A stretch of DNA of 43,848 nucleotides from Polyangia bacterium (GTDB taxonomy: Bacteria > Myxococcota_A > Polyangia > Polyangiales > Polyangiaceae), in assembly GCA_030426145.1 (NCBI GenBank), contig JAUHZF010000029.1, forward strand, positions 1-43,848, written 5' to 3'. The notes under the pieces are model-generated. The model was not told the origin of the DNA, did not search any database, and saw nothing but the letters and a program-made list of their open reading frames with translations. Positions within the stretch are counted from its first letter, which is position 1. Each line of letters opens with the position of its first letter. This document shows, one piece after another, positions 1 to 8,066 of this stretch. A program made the position numbers and the translations under genes.

Positions 1-1
1 C

Positions 2-253
2 TTGGTGCGGGCCACTGGGGCAGGGGCCATCGGCAATCGGACCATCGGCGCGACGGGGGTAGGCGGCATGCTGATGGGCACCATGGCCGGTGTGTTCGTC
101 ATCCCCGGCCTCTACTACCTGGTGGCGAAGCTGTCGGACGGGCGTGCGCTGATCCGAGACGAGAGCGATGAACCCCTCAGCGAGATGCTCGAAGGTGACC
201 CGGTGCTGGAGACCGTCCCGTTGGCGGATGCGAACGAAGGGAGCGAATCATGA
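2..253 (+). CDS. RND efflux permease (HAE1/AcrB-like), C-terminal fragment
   Basis: Only the last 83 or so codons are in the window; the frame is open at the left edge, so the true start lies outside. The peptide has the last transmembrane helix of HAE1-family inner-membrane drug/proton antiporters: a GNRTIGATGVGGM stretch, then GTMAGVFVIPGLYYLVAKLSDGR, whose FVIPGLYY core is typical of AcrB/MexB ends. An acidic tail of about 35 residues follows. The stop overlaps the ATG of the next gene (ATGA), so the stress protein is probably translationally coupled. An outer-membrane efflux lipoprotein lies downstream, suggesting a tripartite pump. The family call is confident; the substrate is unknown. 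Confidence 0.85.
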   Translation: MVRATGAGAIGNRTIGATGVGGMLMGTMAGVFVIPGLYYLVAKLSDGRALIRDESDEPLSEMLEGDPVLETVPLADANEGSES

Positions 254-1341
254 AGAACGAACAACCGATTCTGGTGGCGCTGTCGCTCGACCATGAAACG
301 CCGGACATCGTGTCGGCGGCAGCGGAGCTCGGTCGACGGCTCGCGGCGCCGGTGGCGGTGTTGCACGCACTGCGCGCCCGAACCCTCGAGAGTGAACTGA
401 GTCTGGGTGCGAGGGTGAGGGAGGCGCGGGGTCGCGTCGAGGCCTACCTCGGTCCGCTCCGCGACGCGGGGGTCGAGGTGCGTGAGGTACGGGTCGAGGT
501 GGGACATCCCGCGGAGGTCGTGCTGAGGACAGGGCCGCTCCTCGCTGCCCGGATGATCCTGACTGGGGGGGGAAGGCCGGCCACGGTTCGGCGCTGGGTC
601 GTGGGCTCGGTGGCAGAAGCGATCGTGCGGCGGGCGACGGTGCCGGTGTGGGTGGCGCGGGGCCGCTGGCCATTGGGCGGTCCGGTCCTGTGTCCGGTCG
701 ACCTCAGCCCCGAGTCGAACCAGGGGCTGGAAGTGGCGGTCCGCATGGCGCGGGCCTTCGGCGTCGGGCTGTCGCTCATTACGGTGCTTGCGGCCGACGA
801 CACGACGTTGGCCGAGCGCGCTGGGCCACACCCCGAGCTCGCGCGAAGTGTGGAGGCGGCGGAGAAGCAGGTAGAAGCCTTGCTCGACGGCCATGCGCTC
901 GACGGCGTGCAGACCTCGGTCACGGTCGTGAAGGGCGAGCCGGCGGAGTGCATCGTCGACGCGGCCGACGAGGTGGGGTTGCTCGTAATCGGCAGCCGCG
1001 GCTACGACCCACTGGTGCGCGATTGGGTGGGGCCGGTGACGGCGCGCGCACTTCGCCACAGCCCATGCGCGACACTGATGGTGCGGCAGATCGGCGAGGG
1101 GCATGAAGAGCGCGAGCAGGCCGTGGTGCAGCTCGCCGAGCTGTACGATCGGGGGCGCGAGCTTCTCGAAGACGATCGGGGCGAAGAGGCCCTGTTGCTG
1201 CTCGAGCGGGCGGTCGAGCAGGCGCCGGCCAACGCGGTGGTTCAGGAGGCATTTGCTGCTGCCCTCGACCGGGTGGGACGCTCGGTCGAGGCGACGAGTC
1301 GGCGTGACCTGGCGGCGCTGATCCGCCGCCGGTTGGGGTAG
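250..1341 (+). CDS. Tandem universal stress protein (two UspA domains) with TPR-like C-terminal tail
   Basis: This is a 363-residue cytoplasmic protein. The first Usp domain spans about residues 5-137, the second about 144-280. The second keeps much of the nucleotide-binding pattern: GSRG at 249-251 and nearby, nine residues, then Gly261. A Pro follows where Ser/Thr is usual. The first domain's loop (TGGGR near 105-109, GS at 119-120) is less regular. Residues about 285-363 are helical, and the piece near 293-342 (LAELYDRG...ALLLLERAVEQAP) looks like one TPR repeat. The start overlaps the stop of the RND permease by four bases, so the two are probably one operon. Usp proteins bind ATP or act as stress-responsive partners; the role beside an efflux pump is an inference. 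Confidence 0.9.
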   Translation: MKNEQPILVALSLDHETPDIVSAAAELGRRLAAPVAVLHALRARTLESELSLGARVREARGRVEAYLGPLRDAGVEVREVRVEVGHPAEVVLRTGPLLAARMILTGGGRPATVRRWVVGSVAEAIVRRATVPVWVARGRWPLGGPVLCPVDLSPESNQGLEVAVRMARAFGVGLSLITVLAADDTTLAERAGPHPELARSVEAAEKQVEALLDGHALDGVQTSVTVVKGEPAECIVDAADEVGLLVIGSRGYDPLVRDWVGPVTARALRHSPCATLMVRQIGEGHEEREQAVVQLAELYDRGRELLEDDRGEEALLLLERAVEQAPANAVVQEAFAAALDRVGRSVEATSRRDLAALIRRRLG

Positions 1342-1350
1342 CCACCCCGG

Positions 1351-1475
1351 CGAGCTCGAGAAGGACAACGCCGCCGAATGCGAGAGCGCCCGCGAGGTCG
1401 AGAGGGAGAACGCTCATGAGGTCGAGAACGTCCAGCAGCTCGAGAACGAGAACGTGCACGAGCTCGAGAACGAGC
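1351..1475. repeat. GAGAACG-rich low-complexity block upstream of the efflux gene
   Basis: Between the stress-protein gene and the efflux gene is about 590 bp without a convincing gene. Its first part is built of cgag, gaggtcgag and cgagaacgag words, with clear CGAGAACGAGAACG runs near 1439-1474. The rest (1476-1931) has overlapping frames on both strands, but none looks protein-like. The same words occur in opposite orientation after the efflux gene (3383-3497). Confidence 0.7.
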
Positions 1476-1920
1476 CTTCCGCAGCCGAACGGCGTTGTTT
1501 CTGGGCCAGCACGAAACCACCCGCGCGGCCCACATCGAGGACTTGCATACGAGCCTGAGGACGACGAGGTCCACTCTTGGCCAAACGTCGTAGCCCTACG
1601 CGACACCCCAGGGTGGGGGCACGTGCACGCTCGCGGCGAGAGCTGGCTGCTCGCGACCGAGCATCGCAGGGGCCCGCGCGGCATCACCTGCGGTCGCCCG
1701 CGTGGACCTCCCGCGGCGCAGCGCTAGCCCTTAGCCCTGCCATCGCGCTCGGGCCTAGCGCCGTCTCACTCGCGCATCGTCCACGTAAAGAGGCCGCTCG
1801 CCACCGCTCGCGAGTGCGCCGTTTTCCCATCAGGGGAAGCCATGACCCGCTTTCAGATCTCTTCGTCGTGCGTCGCAAACGACCGACGCTCCATTCAACT
1901 GCGCATCCGTCTCGACTTGC

Positions 1921-1925
1921 GGAGG
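1921..1925 (+). promoter_or_regulatory. Ribosome binding site GGAGG fixing the GTG start at 1932
   Basis: GGAGG lies six bases before GTG at 1932. The frame also has an ATG at 1842, but the 30 residues from there do not form a signal peptide, while the segment from the GTG is a clean lipoprotein signal. Confidence 0.75.
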
Positions 1926-1931
1926 TGTCGC

Positions 1932-3356
1932 GTGAACCTCCGACGTCTATTCCTGTGCGCTCCGCTGCTGCTCCTGCCCGCGTGTATTCCGTCCCTGGAA
2001 GACAACCCACCACGTGAACCAGAGCTCGAGCTTCCCGCGGCCTTCTCAGGTGGCCCCACCGCGTCATCGGCCCAGGCCGAGAGCCTCGCCGGCAAGACCT
2101 GGCGCGACGTGTTCGACGACCCCCATCTGCAAGCCCTCATCGGCATGGCCATGGACCGCAACCAGGAGATGAACATCCAGCTCCAGGAGATGATCATTGC
2201 CAAGAACGAAGCCAACGTGCGGGACGGCGAGGTCCTCCCCCGCGTCGACGCCCACGTGGGAGCCGGCCTCGAGAAAGCCGGCGCCGACACGAGCCAGGGC
2301 CGAGCCGACGAAGCCAATGGTGTCCCCGAGCACCTGCCCGACTTCAACTTCGGCCTCAGCGCCTCCTGGGAGGTCGACCTGTGGGGCAAGCTTCGCAATG
2401 CGGCCAAGGCCGCCCGCCTTCGTTACCTCGCCACGACTCAGGGTCGAAAGCTGATGCAGACCCATATCGTGGCCGAGATTGCCAACAGCTACTACGACCT
2501 GCTCGCCCTCGACCGGCAACTTCAGGTCTTGAAGCGAAACATCGCGCTCCAGCGCAATGCCCTCGAGGTGGTACGGCTGCAGAAGGAGGCCGCCCGCGGC
2601 ACCGAGCTCGCCGTGCAGCGCTTCGAGGCCGAGGTCTTGAAGAACCAGAGCCGGCAGTTCGAGCTCGAGCAGCAGATCGTCGAGGCGGAGAACCGCATCA
2701 ACTTCCTCGTTGGTCGCTACCCGCAAACCGTGGCTCGTGACCCGGCGAGCTTCGACCGCCCCCTCCCCAAGGCCATCGCCGCCGGCTTGCCATCGGACCT
2801 GCTCGAGAACCGGCCCGACATCGTCGAAGCAGAGCTGCTCCTTCGCGCCGCCAAGCTCGACGTCAGCGTCGCCAAGGCCCGCTTCTATCCGTCCCTGAGC
2901 CTCGACGCCAACGTGGGTTACGAGTCCTTCGACCCCAAGCACCTGCTCGATACGCCGGCCTCCATCGCCTACGGCATCGCGGGGGGCCTCACGGCGCCCT
3001 TGCTCAACCGAAAGGCCATCAAGTCGCAATACTCGTCGGCCAACGCGATGCAGATCCAAGCCGTCTTCAAGTACGAGCAGACCGTGCTCGACGCCTTCAC
3101 CGAGGTGACGAACCAGCTCGCCATGCTCGAGAATCTCACCAAGAGCTACGGCCTCCAGTCCCAGCAGGTCGAGCGCCTCGAGCGATCCATCGAGGTGAGC
3201 AAGGTGCTGTTTCAGTCCGCGCGCGCAGATTACATGGAGGTTCTGCTCACGCGGCGCGACGCCCTCGACGCCGAGATGGAGCTCATCGACACGAAGAAGA
3301 AGCAGCTCCACGCCCTGGTCAACATCTACGAGGCCCTCGGAGGGGGCTGGCGCTAG
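1932..3356 (+). CDS. Outer-membrane efflux lipoprotein (NodT/OprM family)
   Basis: This is a 474-residue TolC-type outer-membrane channel that would connect an RND pump to the outside. The N-terminus has a short basic segment, a Leu-rich core and a lipobox LPAC with lipidated Cys18. The mature part has the duplicated coiled-coil OEP architecture: a first half with the SWEVDLWGKLRNAAKAAR motif typical of NodT proteins (about residues 150-170) and a second half with the usual LLENRPDI, AKARFYPSLSL and GLTAPLLNR motifs. The length is normal for the family. It is probably the outer-membrane partner of the RND permease at the left edge, with which it shares the strand, although about 590 bp separate it from the stress-protein gene. 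Start choice: GTG with GGAGG six bases upstream. Confidence 0.92.
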   Translation: MNLRRLFLCAPLLLLPACIPSLEDNPPREPELELPAAFSGGPTASSAQAESLAGKTWRDVFDDPHLQALIGMAMDRNQEMNIQLQEMIIAKNEANVRDGEVLPRVDAHVGAGLEKAGADTSQGRADEANGVPEHLPDFNFGLSASWEVDLWGKLRNAAKAARLRYLATTQGRKLMQTHIVAEIANSYYDLLALDRQLQVLKRNIALQRNALEVVRLQKEAARGTELAVQRFEAEVLKNQSRQFELEQQIVEAENRINFLVGRYPQTVARDPASFDRPLPKAIAAGLPSDLLENRPDIVEAELLLRAAKLDVSVAKARFYPSLSLDANVGYESFDPKHLLDTPASIAYGIAGGLTAPLLNRKAIKSQYSSANAMQIQAVFKYEQTVLDAFTEVTNQLAMLENLTKSYGLQSQQVERLERSIEVSKVLFQSARADYMEVLLTRRDALDAEMELIDTKKKQLHALVNIYEALGGGWR

Positions 3357-3382
3357 CCGCCTCCGGGCTCGCCCCGGGGGTA

Positions 3383-3608
3383 GCTCGTTCTCGAGCTCGT
3401 TCTCGTTCTCGTTCTCGTGGGCGTTCTCGTTCTCGTGGGCGTTCTCGTGGGGCGTTCTCGTTCTCGTGGGCGTTCTCGTTCTCGTGGGCGTTCTCGTTGT
3501 GGTGGGAGCGAGATCGAGCTTCGAGAGCGAGATCGAGGTTCGAGAGCGAGGTCGAGGTCGAAAGCGAGATCGAGAACGAGGTCGCGCTCGAGCTTCGAGG
3601 TCGAGAAG
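3383..3608. repeat. CTCGTTCTC tandem repeats followed by an inverted GAGCGAGATCGAG block
   Basis: The first half (3383-3497) is a tandem array with an 18-bp unit, GTTCTCGTTCTCGTGGGC. GTGGGC recurs at 3417, 3435, 3466 and 3484, with one shortened unit near 3447. The second half (3506-3608) switches to purine-rich words (gagcgagatcgag, cgagaacgag) that are largely complementary to the first half, so the block could fold back on itself. It lies 26 bp after the efflux gene stop. The remaining gene-free sequence to 3817 has no convincing coding frame. The array could serve as a transcription stop or an unstable repeat; its function is unknown. Confidence 0.8.
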
Positions 3609-3817
3609 GGCCCACGACTGCGTCGGGGAAAGCGCGGCCGCGGCCAGGCGATTCTCGCGGAGCAGGGCGAGGTCCGGCGCTCTCCAGTCTCGAGGTTCGT
3701 GGGGCTTCGTGATCCGACCTTTGGCGCCCCTGGCACAGACTGGCCGAGGGCAAGAGCCAGATTTCCGTGGTTTGGCGGCTACTGGGGCCTGGCACCCGAC
3801 TTGCGATGGGGGAGGGT

Positions 3818-4816
3818 ATGCAACACCGACCAAGTCTCCGACGGCTGGGCAGCGCGATTCTCTTCACCGGGGCCTGCGCGCTTCTCGGCTCCGCCTGCAA
3901 CGTGACCGTGACGACCGATGATGGCGACAGCTGTCTTGGTTTCGAGGACGAGAGCCGCGACGGCGCGGCGATGGTCGTTCGCAACGACAGCGAGGTGACC
4001 GTGTATCTGTCCTCGCAGAACTGCGACACGTCGATCGAGCCGTCCATCCGTCGTGACGGGCAAGCTCTCTCCACGGCGGATCTCAGCTGCAGCCTCACCT
4101 GCGAGGAGCTTCAGACCCAGGCGCAGGTGGAGTGCACGGCCGCGTGCGCCGCGCCTACCATCATCGCGCTCGCGCCCGGTGGCAGCTACCCCTTGGACTG
4201 GTCGGGAAGCATCTACGTGCAGCAGACCATGCCCGAGGCGTGCTTCTTCGACGCCTTCGGCGGCAGCGGTTGCCAGCAGAAGACGGCCGCGACCGACGGC
4301 GACTACACGGCCTCGATCGCGGTGTATGGCGACATCGCGTGCCCCGAGGGCCTGGACTGCAGTTGCACCCCGAACGCCGACGGCTACTGCCGGGTGGAGG
4401 ATCTCTACGACGTGCCCCCCGCGCCGGTGGAGGTCTTCGCCGACTTCAGCCTCCCTGCGACCGATACCGTGGCCATCGTCATTCCCGGCCCGGTGTCGTG
4501 CCCGGACACGCCTCCCGAGAACGGCACCGCCTGCGGCAACCCCGGGCTGTTCTGCCAGTGGGACGCGCGCAATGCCTGCGGATTGGACCTCGACCCCGAA
4601 GCCCTCTGCGAAGACGACAACACCTGGCTCGTCAGCGCCAACTTGCCCTTCTGCGACCTCGAGTGCCCGGCACAGGCGCCGGTCGTCGGCAGCGCATGCC
4701 AGCCCGGCACTGACGGAACCTACTGTGCCTATGACGGCCCCGACACCTGCGGTCTCCTCCGCACCTGCAACGAGACCACCAGCACCTGGGACGAGATCCC
4801 CTGCGCTCAGGACTGA
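3818..4816 (+). CDS. Cys-rich exported lipoprotein, unknown function
   Basis: This is a 332-residue predicted lipoprotein. A basic N-terminus (HRPSLRR) is followed by a hydrophobic core and Cys27 in LGSAC. An Asp/Thr-rich spacer follows, then an extracellular part with many Cys. The C-terminal third holds two copies of a roughly 50-residue Cys module: CP, four to six residues, G, C, then C-x-YD or C-x-WD, then C, W and C. The copies begin near CPDTPPENG and CPAQAPVVG. The same module occurs in the lipoprotein at 20484-21083. The ATG at 3818 has GGAGG two to three bases upstream; ATG at 3806 in the same frame is an alternative. No enzymatic motif is visible. Confidence 0.8.
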   Translation: MQHRPSLRRLGSAILFTGACALLGSACNVTVTTDDGDSCLGFEDESRDGAAMVVRNDSEVTVYLSSQNCDTSIEPSIRRDGQALSTADLSCSLTCEELQTQAQVECTAACAAPTIIALAPGGSYPLDWSGSIYVQQTMPEACFFDAFGGSGCQQKTAATDGDYTASIAVYGDIACPEGLDCSCTPNADGYCRVEDLYDVPPAPVEVFADFSLPATDTVAIVIPGPVSCPDTPPENGTACGNPGLFCQWDARNACGLDLDPEALCEDDNTWLVSANLPFCDLECPAQAPVVGSACQPGTDGTYCAYDGPDTCGLLRTCNETTSTWDEIPCAQD

Positions 4817-4872
4817 GCACAACTTGTCCCCCGGGATACTCAGACATCGGTAGATCGCGTAGCCTCGGGGGC

Positions 4873-6096
4873 ATGCATAGGCTGTCCTACCCGATTCTTT
4901 TTGCTACTCCGGCCATGGGGGTCGTCGCGAGCGCGGCTTGTGGACCGAGCAAGGACTGTAGGGTCACCAAGACCTGTCCTACCGTGGTCGAGACCACCTC
5001 CTCTTCGGGGGGAGCGACTGGGACGTCGACGGGCGTCGGAGGCGAATCGGCGTCGGTTGGCTCCGGTGGTCAAGGGGCCGGTGCTGGCGGCGGCCAGAAC
5101 TTTGTGCAGACCGAGCAGCGCATCGCAGCGGGTGACGCACACTCCTGCGTCGTCACGTTTGAGAACGAACTCTACTGCTGGGGGTTGAATCAGACGGGGC
5201 AGGTGGGAGCCGGTGACAACCTGAATCGATCGACCCCTTACAAGGTGGCCATCGGTGCGCATCGTGTGGCTGCTGGTGGGACGTCCACCTGTTCTGAAGT
5301 CGATGGAATGCTCCGTTGTTGGGGAGCAAACTACCGAGGTCAACTTGGGATCGGCAACGAGGCGAATCAGTCGCTACCGGTCGACGTTGTAGCTCTGACT
5401 TCGGTATCGAAGCTCGCGCTAGGCGATGAGCATGGCTGTGCTGCGGCTTCGGGCGGAGTTTGGTGCTGGGGTGACAACACGGTCGGTCAGGTAGGAACGG
5501 GAAATGTCGGAGGCATGCAGAACGCACCGACGCTGACCAACATCATGGCGGCGAACTGGGTGGCCGCCTCTGGCCAGACGGCCTGTGCTGTCGATGACGG
5601 CAATGCAGTCCGATGCTGGGGAACAATTCCCGCGATCGGACCGTCGCCCTCGCCCTTCCTCTACTCCTCGGTAGCCAGCGCGAAGCAAGTTGCCGTGGGT
5701 GATGCTTTCATTTGCGCTCTTCTTCTCGACGGCACGATGAGGTGCTGGGGGGACGGAGGACTTCCGATGGTTGGCGCCTCGCCCAGCAATCCCGGACTGA
5801 CTGACGTCGTATCGGTGTCTGCAGGCAGCCGGCATATCTGTGCCGTCACCGGCGATGGCAGTGTCTTGTGTTGGGGGCAGAACGACTTCGGCCAGCTCGG
5901 AATTGGCCCTTCCCCAGCACAGGCATCACCGCAACCCGTGGCGAGCATCAGCAACGTGTTGCAAGTGGCCGCGGGAGATGATCACACATGTGCCGTTCTA
6001 AGTGACGATAGTGTCCGTTGCTGGGGACGGAATCACCGCGGTCAGCTAGGACGCGACGGCGGAGACTCCGACGTGCCAGTCGTCGTTGCGTTCTAG
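4873..6096 (+). CDS. RCC1-repeat (beta-propeller) lipoprotein
   Basis: This is a 407-residue exported protein. The signal peptide ends at a lipobox-like ASAAC (Cys23), and a Ser/Gly/Thr-rich linker runs to about residue 75. Seven RCC1-type repeats then fill the rest. Each repeat has a CxVxxxGxxxCWGxN core followed by GQLG or GQVG; CWG occurs seven times. RCC1 repeats form a seven-bladed propeller, so the domain looks complete. In bacteria these proteins are surface or periplasmic binding modules, and the partner here is unknown. Base composition looks less GC-rich than in the neighbours (many GAT, AAT and TGT codons). It converges on the IgGFc-type gene across a hairpin. Confidence 0.9.
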   Translation: MHRLSYPILFATPAMGVVASAACGPSKDCRVTKTCPTVVETTSSSGGATGTSTGVGGESASVGSGGQGAGAGGGQNFVQTEQRIAAGDAHSCVVTFENELYCWGLNQTGQVGAGDNLNRSTPYKVAIGAHRVAAGGTSTCSEVDGMLRCWGANYRGQLGIGNEANQSLPVDVVALTSVSKLALGDEHGCAAASGGVWCWGDNTVGQVGTGNVGGMQNAPTLTNIMAANWVAASGQTACAVDDGNAVRCWGTIPAIGPSPSPFLYSSVASAKQVAVGDAFICALLLDGTMRCWGDGGLPMVGASPSNPGLTDVVSVSAGSRHICAVTGDGSVLCWGQNDFGQLGIGPSPAQASPQPVASISNVLQVAAGDDHTCAVLSDDSVRCWGRNHRGQLGRDGGDSDVPVVVAF

Positions 6097-6116
6097 GGCC
6101 AATGCCATTCGGACTT

Positions 6117-6142
6117 GGGGTCGAGGCCTGAGCTTCGACCCC
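6117..6142. terminator. Bidirectional hairpin terminator between convergent surface-protein genes
   Basis: GGGGTCGA (6117-6124) pairs with TCGACCCC (6135-6142). The stem extends inward through a G-T pair and GC/GC to give 11 pairs around the tetraloop CTGA. There is no T run. It sits in the 55-bp gap between two convergent stops, a natural place for a shared terminator. Confidence 0.6.
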
Positions 6143-6151
6143 GCGAGGGCG

Positions 6152-7978
6152 CTACTTCGGGGTGGGGGGGACGACGACTTCGTTGATGGGCTGCACGTTC
6201 ATGCCGCCGGGGTAGCCGTAGGAGACGTTTGCGGTGAACGTGCTCGTCTCCGGAGTTCCCCAGCCCCAGACCCAGAGACCGAAGCGGCCTTCGCTCTCGA
6301 TCTCGTGGCGCCCTGTGTTGCAGCCGTCGACGCCCTGGAAGTCACCCGTGACCAGGTCGATGCGCGTCCATTCGTACTCGCCGACCGGCTGCCATCCGGT
6401 GAGCACACCGGCGCAGTCGAGCGAGACGTCTCGGAAGTTTCCGGAGGGGTCCTTGGCGCGCACCACCACGAGGTTGGTCTCGGGGTAGGTCGGATCTGCA
6501 AAGAAGACGTAGCGGTTGAGGTACTGATCCGGCGGCACGCTGATGACGAAGTCGACGTCTCCGTAGCCGCCATTGTTGTTCATCTGGTTCCACTGCGAAC
6601 CGGACATGTACGTGAACAACATGAAGGGGTGGTCGTCGTCTTGGGCGGATACGACGAACGGTTGGCTCGTGATGAACTCAGCGATTTCACCTTGCTGAAG
6701 TGTCGCAGGGCCGCCGACATCGCTCGAGTACGTGAGTTGAGTTCCATCGACGGCGCCGATGACGCGCCAGATGGCGGGCTCGCCGGCACGCGGCCGATAC
6801 ATGACGCCAACGTATTCGGTGCCGAGCGCTTGAACCGGAGGCACCATTTGTTCGCCGTGGTCGCAGTAGGCCACCTGGAATGGGGTACGCATGCAGGGGT
6901 GCCCGGCCATCAGGCCGACCGGCTTATCAGCCGAGATGACGCTACCCGTGAGTTCGTCATTTTCGCTGAGCTGGAGGTTCTGCCCTCGATTGAGGCTCAC
7001 CGAGCAGGCCGTGTTGGCGGCGCACGCCGGCACCGTGCCGCCACCGGCGATGTTGCCGACAGGCAGAATGGTGACGGTAGTGTTGTCTTCGGCGGCTACG
7101 ATGTTCATCGACGGCTTCGACAAGTCATAACGGTAGGCGTTCACGCCCACGTAGTTGACGTCCCACACGCTTGTAGGAAGCAATAGGGAGGCACCAGTGA
7201 CCGCCGCGGACCCACCGCCATAGGGGTTGATCTCGTAGGCGACCACGGGGACGTCCGTACGGATCTCGAAAGACTCCCCAATGCCGGTGTCGTTCGAGCC
7301 CACACTAGCATCACCACTGATCGCCGGCTCAAACGGACAGTAGACCTGCGTGCCGGAACCGCTGGTGATCCCACTCAAGAAGAGAATGGCGACCTCGCCT
7401 GGCGGGAGTCCTGCGATCGGGTCGTAGGGAGCGTAGGTTACGTTGGGGCCGGTTCCCTGGGGAATGCGCGCAAAGTTCTCCACCGGGAGGGCTTGTCCGC
7501 CGCGAACGACCTGGATGTGCACCGGCGTGTCCCAGGTGTTGGCCACGTAGGCGGCAAAGCAGCTCAGGGCATTCGAGTTCGCCATGTCGGTGGCGAAGTA
7601 TTGGCAGCCGACCGAGTTCTTGTTGTTCACGGAGGCGTCGCAGGCGTTGCCGCAGGTGCCGAGGCTCGCGTCGCAGCCTTGCAGCCCGGTGCACGCCTCC
7701 AGAACGTTGCCGTTGCAGTCGATGACCGAGTGCAGGTCGGTGGAGCATTTGGTGGGGCAGTTGGTGTTGCCACCCGACCCGGTGATGTCGAAACCACCCT
7801 GGCCGCTGCCGCCGTTGCTGCTCGTGGTGGGTCCACCGTTGCCGCCACTGCCGGGGCCCGTGGGGTCGGGGTTCTCGTCGGAGGCGGAACAGGCCGCCCA
7901 GCTGAGCATGCCGACGGCGAGGGTGAGCCCGGCCGCGAGGCGAAGGTGTGCCCGCGAGGTAAGTCGAGAAAGCGCCAT
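6152..7978 (-). CDS. IgGFc-binding-domain surface lipoprotein
   Basis: This is a 608-residue exported protein. The signal segment (LRLAAGLTLAVGML) ends at Cys30 in SWAAC, and a Gly/Ser/Asn-rich linker runs to about residue 75. A small Cys-rich motif follows at about 80-125 (CPTKCSTDLHSVIDCNGNV). The remaining 450 or so residues match the IgGFc-binding N-terminal family: SFEIRTDVPVVAYEINPYGG, a PTSVWDVNYVGV-like strand, NTTVTILPVG, and ISADKPVGLMAGHPC. Such proteins are common on myxobacterial surfaces and probably mediate adhesion. An in-frame ATG ten codons upstream (8008) is less likely, because the signal peptide begins at 7978. It is convergent with the RCC1 gene. The domain call is good; the ligand is unknown. 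Confidence 0.85.
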   Translation of the reverse strand: MALSRLTSRAHLRLAAGLTLAVGMLSWAACSASDENPDPTGPGSGGNGGPTTSSNGGSGQGGFDITGSGGNTNCPTKCSTDLHSVIDCNGNVLEACTGLQGCDASLGTCGNACDASVNNKNSVGCQYFATDMANSNALSCFAAYVANTWDTPVHIQVVRGGQALPVENFARIPQGTGPNVTYAPYDPIAGLPPGEVAILFLSGITSGSGTQVYCPFEPAISGDASVGSNDTGIGESFEIRTDVPVVAYEINPYGGGSAAVTGASLLLPTSVWDVNYVGVNAYRYDLSKPSMNIVAAEDNTTVTILPVGNIAGGGTVPACAANTACSVSLNRGQNLQLSENDELTGSVISADKPVGLMAGHPCMRTPFQVAYCDHGEQMVPPVQALGTEYVGVMYRPRAGEPAIWRVIGAVDGTQLTYSSDVGGPATLQQGEIAEFITSQPFVVSAQDDDHPFMLFTYMSGSQWNQMNNNGGYGDVDFVISVPPDQYLNRYVFFADPTYPETNLVVVRAKDPSGNFRDVSLDCAGVLTGWQPVGEYEWTRIDLVTGDFQGVDGCNTGRHEIESEGRFGLWVWGWGTPETSTFTANVSYGYPGGMNVQPINEVVVPPTPK

Positions 7979-8066
7979 GTCGACAGGATACCACCCTACC
8001 CGGGGCATCTGGCCAACCTTGGAGGGAGCGCTGCGATTCTGACGTCGTTGACGATAGAGTGCGGCG

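Noticed and set aside
3383..3497. Array of 18-bp units looked like a CRISPR at first
   Set aside because: Units are contiguous without spacers of unique sequence and no cas genes occur; it is a low-complexity tandem repeat.
2064..3833. Long minus-strand frame opposite the efflux gene, with an ENENAHENENA run
   Set aside because: The repeated residues come from the CGTTCTC array and the rest mirrors the OMF gene; no signal peptide or domain.
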